64,000 nt of DNA from Dethiobacter sp. (GCA_018335875.1 JAGXRN010000034.1:31644-95643), one strand, 5' to 3'. Counted from the first letter of the stretch, positions 8,250 to 16,972 are shown. Notes: a model not told the origin generated them from the letters alone. Numbers and translations: made by a program.

Positions 8250-9384
8250 AAAAAAATATTTATACTTTATACTTGCGCTGGTGACATTTCTCACAATCCT
8301 CTCTATGGGGCTTGATGTTAAACAGAATTCACCCGGTTTTTGTTCAAGCTGCCATACCATGAAGCCCGAGTATTATACCTGGCGGTCGTCTTCTCACAGC
8401 AAGCTTGACTGCCTGGAGTGCCACCAGGCAGAGGGAGTAAAAGGAGTCCTAAGTTTAAGCAGCGACCTGGTTCGTATGACTTACGCCGAAATTACCAAAT
8501 CATACATCCGACCTATCCGGCTTTTCCGCAGCATTGATGACCAGGTCTGCTTCCGCTGTCACAGCTATAACCGAAAGGCTTCACCAAAAGGCGACCTGAT
8601 CATCCCACATGAAGCGCACAGTGATCGTAGTGTACGCTGTATCTCGTGCCACAGCGCAGTGGCCCACGGTGATATCGCCCGTCGCGCTATCACAAGAAGT
8701 ATAGATTACTCCGCCTGGGATATGGATGAGGGGGTCCAGCAGATGGCCGGCGAGTTGGCCCGGCCCAGTATGGAAAACTGCATGTCATGTCACTATAGGC
8801 GCCGTGTCGCAACCTCCTGTGAAACCTGCCATACAGGCATGTCCGGCCCCGACAATCATCTTCTCGCCGATTTTGGTGTAAATCACGGTACTTTTGCCAG
8901 GGATGGGCTGCAGGATTGCAACTCATGCCACGGCTACTCCGGTGAAAAGAAGCTGCAGTTCACAGAGAAAACCAGCCTTGCTCAATACACGCGTGAAAAC
9001 AGATTCTGCCTCTCCTGCCACCGCACAAGGCCTCCGAGCCATGAGAACAGTATTTTTAGGAAAACCCACGGCCTCGGGCTGCAGTATGAAGACAGGGAGA
9101 AAGATGGCTGCCTGGTCTGTCACGACAACAACCGGTCCGAGCTGCCCCGGGTCACTGAAGTATCGTGTGCCCAGTGCCACCCCTCAAAGCATGGAACAAA
9201 CTGGCGCAGTGGGCATCTGCCCGCACTTGCCCTGCAGGATGGGATTTCCAACACGTGCTTCCGCTGCCATTCATCCGATACCTGCCTTGGCTGTCACTAC
9301 CTGCCGGGCAGCAGTACGGGGGGGTGGCGCGGCGCCCCACCGCTTGATATCTTCGAACCTCTGCCACCCCCGATTTCCAGCTAA
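8212..9384 (+). CDS. NapC/NirT-like twelve-haem membrane cytochrome c
   Basis: 390 residues with twelve CxxCH sites by my count: CSSCH, CLECH, CFRCH, CISCH, CMSCH, CETCH, CNSCH, CLSCH, CLVCH, CAQCH, CFRCH, CLGCH. An N-terminal anchor (YLYFILALVTFLTILSMG) precedes the first haem. The first four-haem block (SCHTMKPEYYTWRSSSHSKL) resembles that of the preceding gene, which suggests duplication followed by extension with an extra multihaem domain. The ATG at 8212 has a GGAGA ribosome site within the 3' end of the upstream gene, giving tight coupling. The C-terminus is proline-rich and haem-free. It probably relays electrons outward; no catalytic domain is recognised. Confidence 0.87.
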   Translation: MSVTSRVKHPAGKKKYLYFILALVTFLTILSMGLDVKQNSPGFCSSCHTMKPEYYTWRSSSHSKLDCLECHQAEGVKGVLSLSSDLVRMTYAEITKSYIRPIRLFRSIDDQVCFRCHSYNRKASPKGDLIIPHEAHSDRSVRCISCHSAVAHGDIARRAITRSIDYSAWDMDEGVQQMAGELARPSMENCMSCHYRRRVATSCETCHTGMSGPDNHLLADFGVNHGTFARDGLQDCNSCHGYSGEKKLQFTEKTSLAQYTRENRFCLSCHRTRPPSHENSIFRKTHGLGLQYEDREKDGCLVCHDNNRSELPRVTEVSCAQCHPSKHGTNWRSGHLPALALQDGISNTCFRCHSSDTCLGCHYLPGSSTGGWRGAPPLDIFEPLPPPISS

Positions 9385-9410
9385 ACAGTACAGTTTGAAA
9401 GGAGAACATC

Positions 9411-10061
9411 ATGGAGACAGCCATCAGCAGACAAAAGGCATATCCTCTCTGGAAAGTAGTTTTTGGCATGCTGCTTTGCGCAGCACTGATAAGTACGACG
9501 GGCAATGTGATTGGCAGCCGCTTTTTTTGGACGGAGCTTGACCTTCGGCGACTCGACAAGCAGATTGCCTATTACCAACAGTTAGTTGATGCAGAGCCAA
9601 TGGAGCCCGAGCACAGGGTGAACCTCGGCTACACGCTGCTCCGCCGCAGCGACTACGCCCGCGCGCTCATCCAGATGAATGCTGCCGTGGAAATTGACAA
9701 GACATACATGCCTGCTTATCTCAATGCCGGTTATGTCTACCAGGCCATGGAGCTGTGGGACGAGGCGCTTGTGCAGTTTCACAAAGTGACAGAACTTGCT
9801 CCCGAAGATTACCGCGGCTTTTTTAACATGGGAGTCTGCTTTATGTATCTGGAGATGTATAATGATGCGCTGGACATGTACCATATCGCCAAACTTCTCA
9901 GACCCGGTGCAAGCGATGTGGCTTATTATACCGGTATGAATTACGAGCTTATGGGTCTACCCGAGTCGGCAGTAGATGAATACGTGGAGGCTCTCACCTT
10001 TAATTCCAAGTATAAGGAAGCACAGGAGGCAATTAACCGCCTGACCGGTGCCGGGAAGTAA
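9411..10061 (+). CDS. Membrane-anchored TPR protein
   Basis: 216 residues: an N-terminal transmembrane segment (about 13-32) and then about five tetratricopeptide repeats starting near residue 45 (for example HRVNLGYTLLRRSDYARAL, AYLNAGYVYQAMELWDEAL, GFFNMGVCFMYLEMYNDAL). TPR proteins of this layout often assist cytochrome assembly or hold complexes together; that role is inferred from its place between multihaem genes. It has a normal AAAGGAG ribosome site before the ATG. No CxxCH is present. Confidence 0.8.
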   Translation: METAISRQKAYPLWKVVFGMLLCAALISTTGNVIGSRFFWTELDLRRLDKQIAYYQQLVDAEPMEPEHRVNLGYTLLRRSDYARALIQMNAAVEIDKTYMPAYLNAGYVYQAMELWDEALVQFHKVTELAPEDYRGFFNMGVCFMYLEMYNDALDMYHIAKLLRPGASDVAYYTGMNYELMGLPESAVDEYVEALTFNSKYKEAQEAINRLTGAGK

Positions 10062-10084
10062 TCTTTAACTAATGAAAGGGGGTG

Positions 10085-10099
10085 TGCGGCCAAGCCGCA
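10085..10099 (+). promoter_or_regulatory. Hairpin between ribosome site and start codon of the NHL gene
   Basis: TGCGGC-CAA-GCCGCA forms a six-base stem placed between the AAAGGGGG ribosome site and ATG 10106. Folding would bring the two to roughly normal spacing. If GTG 10082 is the start instead, the hairpin is coding. Confidence 0.4.
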
Positions 10100-10105
10100 G
10101 AAGCT

Positions 10106-11251
10106 ATGCAGTCAGTCAGCAGTTTTTTAAATAAACCAATTGGACAAAAACAGGCACGTGTTGTTTTTACCGCTCTGGTTATTTTATTGTTTGCCTATTA
10201 TGGCCACCTCTTTGTTACCAGGAGGCCGCCGGTATCCACAGCCCTTGGTGCTGTACTTCCGGGGCGGGCCGGTGTACCGGTCTTTGACAGTATGATTTAC
10301 GGTGAATTCGGTGATGGTCAATTTGATAAACCAATGGCGGTGACGACCGCCCACGGCCGTATCTATATCTCCGACACCAACAACAGCCGTGTACAGGTCT
10401 TTGATAATGCCGGCAGATTCCTCTTCACTTTCGGTGAAAACGGCAAGGCTCCGGGCCAGTTCCTTTATCCTTATGGCATTGCCGGCGACCGTAACGGTAA
10501 TATCTACGTTGCAGAGCTTTATCTGGGACGAATACAGGTTTATGACACCGACGGCAACTACCTGCATGATTTTGCCTCAGAGTTAACTGCAGCCGGAATC
10601 ATTCAGGGGCCCGGCGACATGGTCATTGTTGACCGTACCATGTATGTTACTGATATTAACCGCAACAAGGTCCTGTTGATCGACCTTGAAAGCGGTGAGT
10701 TAATCAGGCAGGTGGGCATGCCCAACGACCTGCTTGCGCCCAATGGCGTCGCAGTTGACGAAGCAGGCTATATATTCGTCGTTGATACCGGACGGCAGCG
10801 CGTGGTGGTCTACGACACTCACGGTAATCCTGTCCGTGTCATCAATGGCACTCCAAACGGCCACGGCAGAGGTTCTGTGCTCATTAATCCCCGCGGTATC
10901 GGCCTTGACCGCTCGGGCCACATTTTTGTGGTAAGCAATATGTCTCACTCTGTCTTTGTCTTTAACCGGGAAGGAGAGGTTGTCCGCTCCTTTGGCGGCC
11001 AGGGAGACGGCAACAATGAGTTCATGTTTCCCCACTTTATAATCCAAACACAGTGGGCGGCCCCATGGCGGCCATTGACGGCACTAAAATCTTCAATAAA
11101 TTCTTCGGTATTAACTATGGCGCTGCTTACGCTTACTTTAAAACACAGGCGGACGAAGATTATTTCTTCAATACCTACCTGCCTGAACGTTTCCCGGGAC
11201 AGAACTCCGTATGGGCTGACAGGGCCGTTTTCCTGGCCGGCCTCAGGATAG
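10106..11251 (+). pseudogene. NHL-repeat beta-propeller protein, cut in its sixth blade
   Basis: An N-terminal membrane anchor (about 15-32) precedes NHL repeats. Five blades are clear (KPMAVTTAHGRIYISDTNNS, YPYGIAGDRNGNIYVAELYL, GPGDMVIVDRTMYVTD, APNGVAVDEAGYIFVVDT, NPRGIGLDRSGHIFVVSN). The sixth begins at NNEFMFPHFI, and then the frame turns into unrelated sequence near 11035 and runs to a chance stop at 11251. That tail is an out-of-frame reading of the cytochrome fragment that follows. A six-bladed propeller would need about 30 more residues. GTG 10082 is an alternative start. It looks like a deletion or frameshift joining this gene to the next. Confidence 0.75.
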
Positions 11252-11796
11252 ACGCCGGCGGAGTAATAAAGGTCACAGCCGGCTATAATTACCCTGACAC
11301 TGCTGCAAACCGTTATAAGTCAGACTTCATCGACCCTGTCACCTATGCCGGCAACGTCCTCATGGGCGCCACCAATGCTCCGTATAACCTGTTCTGCGCA
11401 GCCTGCCACACCGATTATCTTGACGGGTCGGCTTCCAGCCAGCCTGCAGGTGGTGTAGGCATCTACTCCAAGGCTTTCCGCCACACTATCAACCGGGGCG
11501 CCACCGGCGGCGAAACCATGGCTGTCCGCGCCGCCGGCAATAATCTGTTATGTGTATCCTGCCACTTTGCCCACGGTGTTGACTCGTCTTTCATGAGCCT
11601 TGCCAACGCCAAGCTGGTTGACGACCCCACCTCCGGCTTCACCGGTGACAACGATGTGAACCAAAGTTCCGCGCTTAAACGCTACATCAACATGTCTGTG
11701 TGCTGGTCCTGCCACGCTAATTCCTCTGCCACCACTCTTAAAAATACCCAGTGGTACTGGAACAGCTACGACACAATGAAGCAGGGCAACTGGTAA
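11041..11796 (+). pseudogene. C-terminal part of a multihaem cytochrome c, 5' end missing
   Basis: The frame is open from 11020 and protein-like from about 11041 (NPNTVGGPMAAIDGTKIFNK). It carries three haem sites (CAACH, CVSCH, CWSCH). There is no signal peptide, no ribosome site before the only early start (GTG 11053), and no start codon upstream in frame, yet a c-type cytochrome must be exported. The sequence therefore looks like the last 250 residues of a larger exported cytochrome whose front was lost at the junction with the NHL gene. It would be non-functional as it stands unless the assembly is wrong. Confidence 0.7.
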
Positions 11797-11883
11797 AACA
11801 AAGCCGGGAGGAGGCGTCACCAGGCGCCCCTCCCGCTGTTAAAAAATTTTGAGTGATTTAGAATAAAACACAGGAGGCGCACT

Positions 11884-12426
11884 ATGAACTTGACAAAAAT
11901 GGTTGCGGCCGCAATGTTCTTTCTTATCCTTTCCGGGCTGGCAGGGGGCTGTGGCAACTCCGGTGATAGCGGCCCAAATAACGGGGCCGCGCCGCGGAGG
12001 CAGGTTGAAAAAGTAAACCCCCCCGGGGATGACGGCGCCATCTACAGTGCTGCCGGAGAGTTTGTGCAGGCGCTGGTCAGTGACGACAGAGACAAAGTCC
12101 TTTTCATGCTTACTGTGGATCACCGCAACTCCTGGCAGGAAGACTCTTTTCTCTTCAGGCAGGACGCAAAGGCCGGTTACGAAGAATTTGTGCTTGAAAA
12201 CCTTAACTATTCAGTGGTCGCTTATCTGAATAACGAACAGACAGGTTTCACCGAACTGGCAGTAATTGATGCTGTCTATGATGTTGTGATGAAAAACGGC
12301 GGCGAGGAAGCTGTCCGTGTCAGTCTTCAGGATACACTGGCTTTTCGCAGAGAGAGCGGGCAGTGGTTGATTTCGGTCAATGAGCGTATATTTGTGGCAG
12401 ACAGGCTGCACATCTCCGGTGTATAA
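11884..12426 (+). CDS. Small lipoprotein of unknown function
   Basis: 180 residues with a lipoprotein signal peptide: hydrophobic core AAAMFFLILSGLAGGC, lipidated Cys about residue 23. A Gly/Pro/Asn-rich linker leads to a mixed alpha/beta domain (AGEFVQALVSDDRDKVLFML... ENLNYSVVAYLNN... LAFRRESGQWLISV) whose pattern resembles NTF2-like lipoproteins of the DUF4878 kind; this is a resemblance only. It has a GGAGG ribosome site. Its position inside the cytochrome island suggests an accessory role on the outer membrane face. The last residues overlap the next, damaged frame. Confidence 0.7.
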   Translation: MNLTKMVAAAMFFLILSGLAGGCGNSGDSGPNNGAAPRRQVEKVNPPGDDGAIYSAAGEFVQALVSDDRDKVLFMLTVDHRNSWQEDSFLFRQDAKAGYEEFVLENLNYSVVAYLNNEQTGFTELAVIDAVYDVVMKNGGEEAVRVSLQDTLAFRRESGQWLISVNERIFVADRLHISGV

Positions 12427-13231
12427 TACCTGCACCACCTGCCACTTCGGAACTCAGGCAAAAACCTTTGATGTGCTGGGCGCGCAGGGGCTTGCGGGCG
12501 GCCGTTTTTACGACAGTGAGTTTAAAGCCTTGGCAGCGGGAAGGACAGGTGTATCTTTTCACACGGCCACGGGTTATTCAGATAGAGGGCTTCTTGAGCA
12601 TTGGCAGGCGCCCGGCAGCGGCATAACAGAAGCACAGGCATCACTGCTCCCCAGTCACAGCAGGTGGAGGCAGCAGTTCACATGCGGCTCCTGCCACGCG
12701 CCGCATGGTTCCTACAGCGCGCGGCACCTGCACTACAATCCAAACGGCAGTGCGGTTCGCGGCAGCTCACCCCTCCGTGAACTGGCAGGTTACCCGGGAG
12801 TGTATGTTACTGCGATAAATACAGCCCCCTGGCTCTATTATGACAGATCAGAGAGGCCGGACATGGCGGTGGCAGTATTCGATAAATCCGGGAGCGACAT
12901 AACTGAATACTGTGAAATAAACTACTCAAGCGGTGAGATTAGAATGGTTAGAAAAAACGGTGTTCCGGGAAGTACCCCTGCAACTGTTGTTTTTTCCCGG
13001 GCAAAGATAGTGGTATTTAACGGGAACGGAAGCCATAAAAGCGGTATCAGTGATTTTTGTGTTTCCTGCCATGTAAACTTTATGGACGTTGCAGTTGCAC
13101 TCACAAAGATAGAAGAAACAGCAACCAGTGAGGAAGAGTTAAAAGTGCAGTCAACAACGGAAAATGCGCCAGATAATGGAGACATAAACGATGGCGATAG
13201 CCAACTGGCTGAGGGGGAGGCAAAACCATGA
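12380..13231 (+). pseudogene. Three-haem cytochrome fragment lacking its N-terminus
   Basis: The frame can be read from ATG 12380, but that start lies inside the lipoprotein gene, has no ribosome site and gives no signal peptide. Credible protein begins at about 12419 (YNTCTTCHFG). Three haem sites are present (CTTCH, CGSCH, CVSCH), with CGSCHAPHGSYSARHL typical of doubled-CxxCH domains. The C-terminus is acidic and low-complexity (from about residue 248). It appears to be the 3' part of a larger exported cytochrome, cut in the same way as the fragment at 11041. It ends with an ATGA overlap onto the next lipoprotein gene. Confidence 0.65.
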
Positions 13232-13575
13232 AACATTTCAGATGCATTATTATTGTGCTGTTATTGCTTGCTGTTGTGGCTTTTGCCGGCTGTGCCCGGC
13301 AGGTAGGCGACACTGATGAGCCCACCGAGTTCATGGCCTGGCAGTTTGCCCAGGGAGTTGTGAGGCCGCGTGTTATGAGGCCGGGTAATGCTGTTTTCCC
13401 CCGCTACAGTGCAAGTTTTATTGAAAGGCCCGGCAATAATGAGTTTATAATAACAGCGTATCTGAACACACTTGATGCGCAAAACAATACTATAACTTAT
13501 GATTTTAAAGCGGTAGTAAAGTATGCGGGCAATGATATGTTCAGGGAAGTCTTGGTGGAAGTAAAAAAAAGATAA
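13228..13575 (+). CDS. Small lipoprotein of unknown function
   Basis: 115 residues: signal peptide with lipobox (IIIVLLLLAVVAFAGC, Cys about 22) and a short beta-rich domain (EFIITAYLNTLDAQNNTITYDFKAVVKY) ending in basic residues. The start overlaps the preceding cytochrome stop by four bases. I recognise no family. It is the last gene of the cytochrome island. Confidence 0.75.
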   Translation: MKHFRCIIIVLLLLAVVAFAGCARQVGDTDEPTEFMAWQFAQGVVRPRVMRPGNAVFPRYSASFIERPGNNEFIITAYLNTLDAQNNTITYDFKAVVKYAGNDMFREVLVEVKKR

Positions 13576-13642
13576 AAATATATTTAAAGGAAATGAGCTG
13601 TCCACCTCGTATATTTACCTTAGTCTTATTTTTACAGGGGGT

Positions 13643-14779
13643 ATGTTTATGAGGCCGCAGCCAGGTTTTACCGATAAATTACGTAAAGTCAGACGGCAAC
13701 TGCACAGTAATGCTGAGACAAGGTTTGACCTTGATGCAACAAAAGCTTACCTCACTCAGGTATTTGGGGAAGAGGGAATCAGTCTGGCGGAGGCCGGGAG
13801 GGGCCTTATAGCTGATATAGGTAACGGAGCGCCGCGCGTGCTTCTGCGCGCCGACATGGATGCTCTGCCTCTAAGAGACGGTAAGCAGGTTGTATATGCG
13901 TCAAAAAATGAGGGAGCCTGCCATGCCTGCGGCCACGACGGACACATGGCCATGCTTTACGGAGCAGCGCTGCTGCTGAAAGAACGTCATGTTAAGAACA
14001 GTATCCGACTGATTTTTCAGCCGTGTGAGGAGTGTCCGCCCGGCGGAGCGCTCGGTATGATTGAGGCAGGAGTGCTGGAAGGTATCCAGGCTGCTTTTGC
14101 TATTCACCTCGATCCCAGCCTGCAGTTTGGCAGGGTAGGCGTTAAGCCCGGAGTACTGATGGCAGCAACTGACGGTTTTACTCTTACAATCAAGGGCAAA
14201 GGGGGGCACGGCGCCCAGCCCCACAAAGCTGTGGATGCAATTTTGGCCGCATCCCATGTTGTTACAACTTTGCAGGCGCTGGTAAGCCGGATGAACGACC
14301 CGCTGGAGCCGCTTGTTTTGACCGTGGGCAAGGTCTGCGGTGGTACGGCCTCCAATGTGATAGCCGACACAGTAGTTCTTGAGGGCACAGTCAGAACACT
14401 AAGCGCTGATTTGAGGTCTGCAATGCCCGAGCAAATTAAGTATGTGGCAGGCGGCGTGTGTGCAGCGTTTGGCGCCTCCTGTGAGCTTAACTACCTCTTG
14501 GGTTACCCGCCGCTGGAGAACAACTCAAAAATGACCGAACTGGTGGCGCGGGAAGCGGCTGCCGTAATTGGAGAACAAAATGTTGTGAATCTTGAGCGCC
14601 CTGTTATGGGTGGTGAGGACTTTGCCTATATTCTGCAGCGTGTACCCGGTTGTTTCTTCAGGCTCGGGATAGGTGATGAAGAATTCAACCATCCATTGCA
14701 CCACCCGTGCTTTGATTTTAATGAAGAAATACTTGCTGTTGGAGCTGAACTGCTTGCTGCAATTGCGTCTGCAGTGTGA
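13643..14779 (+). CDS. M20-family amidohydrolase (aminoacylase/carboxypeptidase-like)
   Basis: 378 residues, a usual length for the family. Metal-binding marks are RADMDALPL and HACGHDGHMAM, followed by the glutamate pair PCEECPPGG (the usual form is PAEE, so Ala is replaced by Cys), a late IHLDPSL histidine and the dimerisation domain with KGGHGAQPH. Likely hydrolyses N-acyl amino acids or a related amide in the cytoplasm; the substrate cannot be told. There is a GGGGGT ribosome site; ATG 13649 is an alternative start. A terminator follows at 14807. Confidence 0.88.
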   Translation: MFMRPQPGFTDKLRKVRRQLHSNAETRFDLDATKAYLTQVFGEEGISLAEAGRGLIADIGNGAPRVLLRADMDALPLRDGKQVVYASKNEGACHACGHDGHMAMLYGAALLLKERHVKNSIRLIFQPCEECPPGGALGMIEAGVLEGIQAAFAIHLDPSLQFGRVGVKPGVLMAATDGFTLTIKGKGGHGAQPHKAVDAILAASHVVTTLQALVSRMNDPLEPLVLTVGKVCGGTASNVIADTVVLEGTVRTLSADLRSAMPEQIKYVAGGVCAAFGASCELNYLLGYPPLENNSKMTELVAREAAAVIGEQNVVNLERPVMGGEDFAYILQRVPGCFFRLGIGDEEFNHPLHHPCFDFNEEILAVGAELLAAIASAV

Positions 14780-14806
14780 GTCAAATAATAGTTTTTCAGA
14801 ATACAC

Positions 14807-14840
14807 ACAGCCTGAACATGGTTCAGGCTGTATTCTTTTC
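14807..14840 (+). terminator. Rho-independent terminator after the M20 gene
   Basis: An eleven-base perfect stem, ACAGCCTGAAC/GTTCAGGCTGT, with a three-base ATG loop, then ATTCTTTTCC. Confidence 0.85.
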
Positions 14841-14986
14841 CATCAGGTACATATTTTTCTTAGTTAAATATGTACGCTTAAAAACATTTTGAGCTTCCGG
14901 GAAGGAGAATTTGCAGGAAATATAGAAATAGATGTCGGAAGAGTTGTTTTCTAAATATACACGGTAATCTTCAGGAGGTTTTAAGC

Positions 14987-15775
14987 ATGAACATTATTGT
15001 ATGCATTAAGCAGGTGCCCGATACCACAGAAGTTAAGATTGACCCTGTTAAGGGGACTTTAATCCGTGAAGGGGTGCCAAGCATTGTAAATCCGTTTGAC
15101 AAAAACGCCGTGGAAGCCGCGCTGCAGATAAAGGGACAAAAAGGCGGCAAGATTACTGTGGTAACCATGGGGCCTCCGCAGGCAATTGACGCCCTCAGGG
15201 AGTGTCTGGCAATGGGCGCGGATGAGGCCATCCTTGTCAGTGACAGGGCGTTTGCCGGCGCCGATACACTGGCCACTTCATACACTCTGGCTAAAACCAT
15301 AGAAAAAATCGGCAGCTACGATCTTATATTATGCGGCAAACAGGCCATTGACGGCGACACCGCCCAGGTAGGGCCGGGTATTGCCGAGCATCTCACTTTG
15401 CCCCAGGTAACATATGTCCAGAAAATCAGGGAAATAAGAGATGATGGCCTGCTGGTAGAAAGAGCCGTCGAGGGCGGCTATGAGGTCATTACAGTGAAAC
15501 TTCCCGCCATGATTGCCGTGGAAAAGTCCATTAATGAACCCCGCTTCCCGACTATGATGGGCACTATGAAAGCCCATAAAAAACAGATTCCCAGTTGGTC
15601 TGCACAAGATATAGGCGCTCAGGAAGATATGGTGGGGTTAAACGGTTCCGCCACCCAGGTGAAGAGGGTATTTGCTCCCGAGCGCAAGGGCGCTGGTGAG
15701 ATGATCGAGGCCGAGGACGCACAACAGATTTGTGAGCTGTTAATCAGCAAACTTCGTGATGCAAAAATCGTCTAG
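14987..15775 (+). CDS. etfB: Electron transfer flavoprotein, beta subunit
   Basis: 262 residues with the N-terminal MNIIVCIKQVPDT and the AMP/FAD-binding signature region DGDTAQVGPGIAEHL. ETF beta pairs with EtfA to carry electrons between flavin dehydrogenases and the quinone pool or, in anaerobes, in bifurcating complexes. A good AGGAGG ribosome site precedes the ATG. The partner gene follows after 13 bases but is broken, so a working ETF cannot be made from this locus as written. Confidence 0.95.
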   Translation: MNIIVCIKQVPDTTEVKIDPVKGTLIREGVPSIVNPFDKNAVEAALQIKGQKGGKITVVTMGPPQAIDALRECLAMGADEAILVSDRAFAGADTLATSYTLAKTIEKIGSYDLILCGKQAIDGDTAQVGPGIAEHLTLPQVTYVQKIREIRDDGLLVERAVEGGYEVITVKLPAMIAVEKSINEPRFPTMMGTMKAHKKQIPSWSAQDIGAQEDMVGLNGSATQVKRVFAPERKGAGEMIEAEDAQQICELLISKLRDAKIV

Positions 15776-15788
15776 GGGGTGACAGGCA

Positions 15789-16369
15789 GTGAGCGTTAAA
15801 ATTAAGGCTGACGAGTGCCTGGGTTGTGAGGTATGTATTGATGCCTGCCCTTTCCCGGGTGCCATTATAATGAAAGACGGTGTGGCGGTACTGACTGACA
15901 AATGTACAGGTTGTGGTGCATGCGCCCAGTCCTGCGCTGCCGAGGCCATCGAAGTGACAAAGACAGAGGATAAGCTGGCAGTTGACATCAGCGAATATAA
16001 AGGTGTTTGGGTTTTTATCGAGCAGCGTGACGGCCATATCGCCAATGTTGCTTTAGAGCTGTTGAGCGAGGGCAGGAAACTGGCCGATGAGCTTGGAGTT
16101 GAGTTGGCCGGCGTACTTCTTGGCGAAAACATGGAAGGCCTGACGAGGCACTGCTTTGCTTTCGGCGCCGATAAGGTATACCTGGCGGACGCTCCGGTAT
16201 TTAAAGACTACCGCACAGATTCCTATACCGATGTAATTGTGGCGCCATAAACAAAGACCCCGAGGCGCCTATCTTTAAGGTAGCCACATATGGCGTTGTG
16301 GGCGACCTGCACAAGATAGTCCCCGCACTCACAAAAAAATTCCAGGAATTAAAAGAAGCAGGAAAATAA
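15789..16369 (+). pseudogene. etfA: Electron transfer flavoprotein alpha subunit with ferredoxin domain, middle missing
   Basis: The N-terminal part from GTG 15789 holds two 4Fe-4S motifs (CLGCEVCIDACPF, CTGCGACAQSC) and then the start of the ETF alpha N-domain (GVWVFIEQRDGHI...SYTDVIVA). A TAA at 16248 ends this frame. In another frame, 16244-16369 encodes the authentic C-terminal end of Etf[21 protein letters not shown], then [13 protein letters not shown]. The FAD-binding middle, over 200 residues in the family, is absent and the two ends are out of phase by two bases at about 16243. This is a deletion pseudogene or an assembly collapse. Ferredoxin-bearing EtfA proteins are known in anaerobes with electron-bifurcating ETF. 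Confidence 0.85.
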
Positions 16370-16376
16370 AAGATAA

Positions 16377-16422
16377 TTAAATGCCGGCTCCATTTTAGCA
16401 GGAGCCGGCATTTAATTTAGGC
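16377..16422 (+). terminator. Rho-independent terminator of the etf operon
   Basis: A fifteen-base perfect stem, TTAAATGCCGGCTCC/GGAGCCGGCATTTAA, with a nine-base loop, followed by TTTAG. The A-rich left side may allow bidirectional action. Confidence 0.85.
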
Positions 16423-16513
16423 AGCACGTATTTCTTGGCAAAATTTTCTCTATGGCTTATAATGGTCATATCACACAGTTGCAGGGAAATACTAGCTTCG
16501 GAGGTGCTTTTTT

Positions 16514-16972
16514 ATGGAGCAGATAGGCCAGGTGGTTGGAATAGATGGGGATACAGCCATGGTAGTGGTGAGGCGCCATGATGTGTGCGGCAAGTGTGGC
16601 GGCTGCGGAGCGGTTATTTCAGGCGGCGGGGAGAACTATATTCAGGCACAGAATATAGTAAATGCCCGTGTTGGCCAGACTGTAAAAGTAACCAGCGATA
16701 CAGGGCAGGTCCTTAAGGCTTCTTTTGTGGTTTACATGGTGCCGGTAATTTCGCTCCTTGTCGGGATCTTGCTGGGACAGCAGGTCGGGGCGGCATTGGG
16801 GTTGTTGGCACGGGAAGAACTGGTGGGACTTTTTTTGGGTGTGGTATTTCTTTTAGCTTCTTATTTTCTGGTTAAAGGCTATGACCGCAAAATGAACGCA
16901 GGGCGGATGAAAATCTCCATAGTGGAAATAGTTGAGCAACCTGCGGATGTGCCAATTGACGAGAAATGTTAG
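16514..16972 (+). CDS. rseC: RseC/SoxR-reducing-system family membrane protein
   Basis: 152 residues: a Cys-rich N-terminal domain (CGKCGGCG, residues 26-33) and two transmembrane helices (about 77-97 and 104-122), the plan of RseC/RsxC-associated proteins. Members sit in Rnf or SoxR-reducing systems and in thiamine or redox operons; the precise role here is unknown. It is preceded by GGAGGTG and followed by an overlapping, truncated flavodoxin-like frame. Confidence 0.8.
   Translation: MEQIGQVVGIDGDTAMVVVRRHDVCGKCGGCGAVISGGGENYIQAQNIVNARVGQTVKVTSDTGQVLKASFVVYMVPVISLLVGILLGQQVGAALGLLAREELVGLFLGVVFLLASYFLVKGYDRKMNAGRMKISIVEIVEQPADVPIDEKC

Noticed and set aside
11053..11251. The out-of-frame tail of the NHL frame as true protein
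   Set aside because: It reads the cytochrome fragment in the wrong phase and has no protein character.
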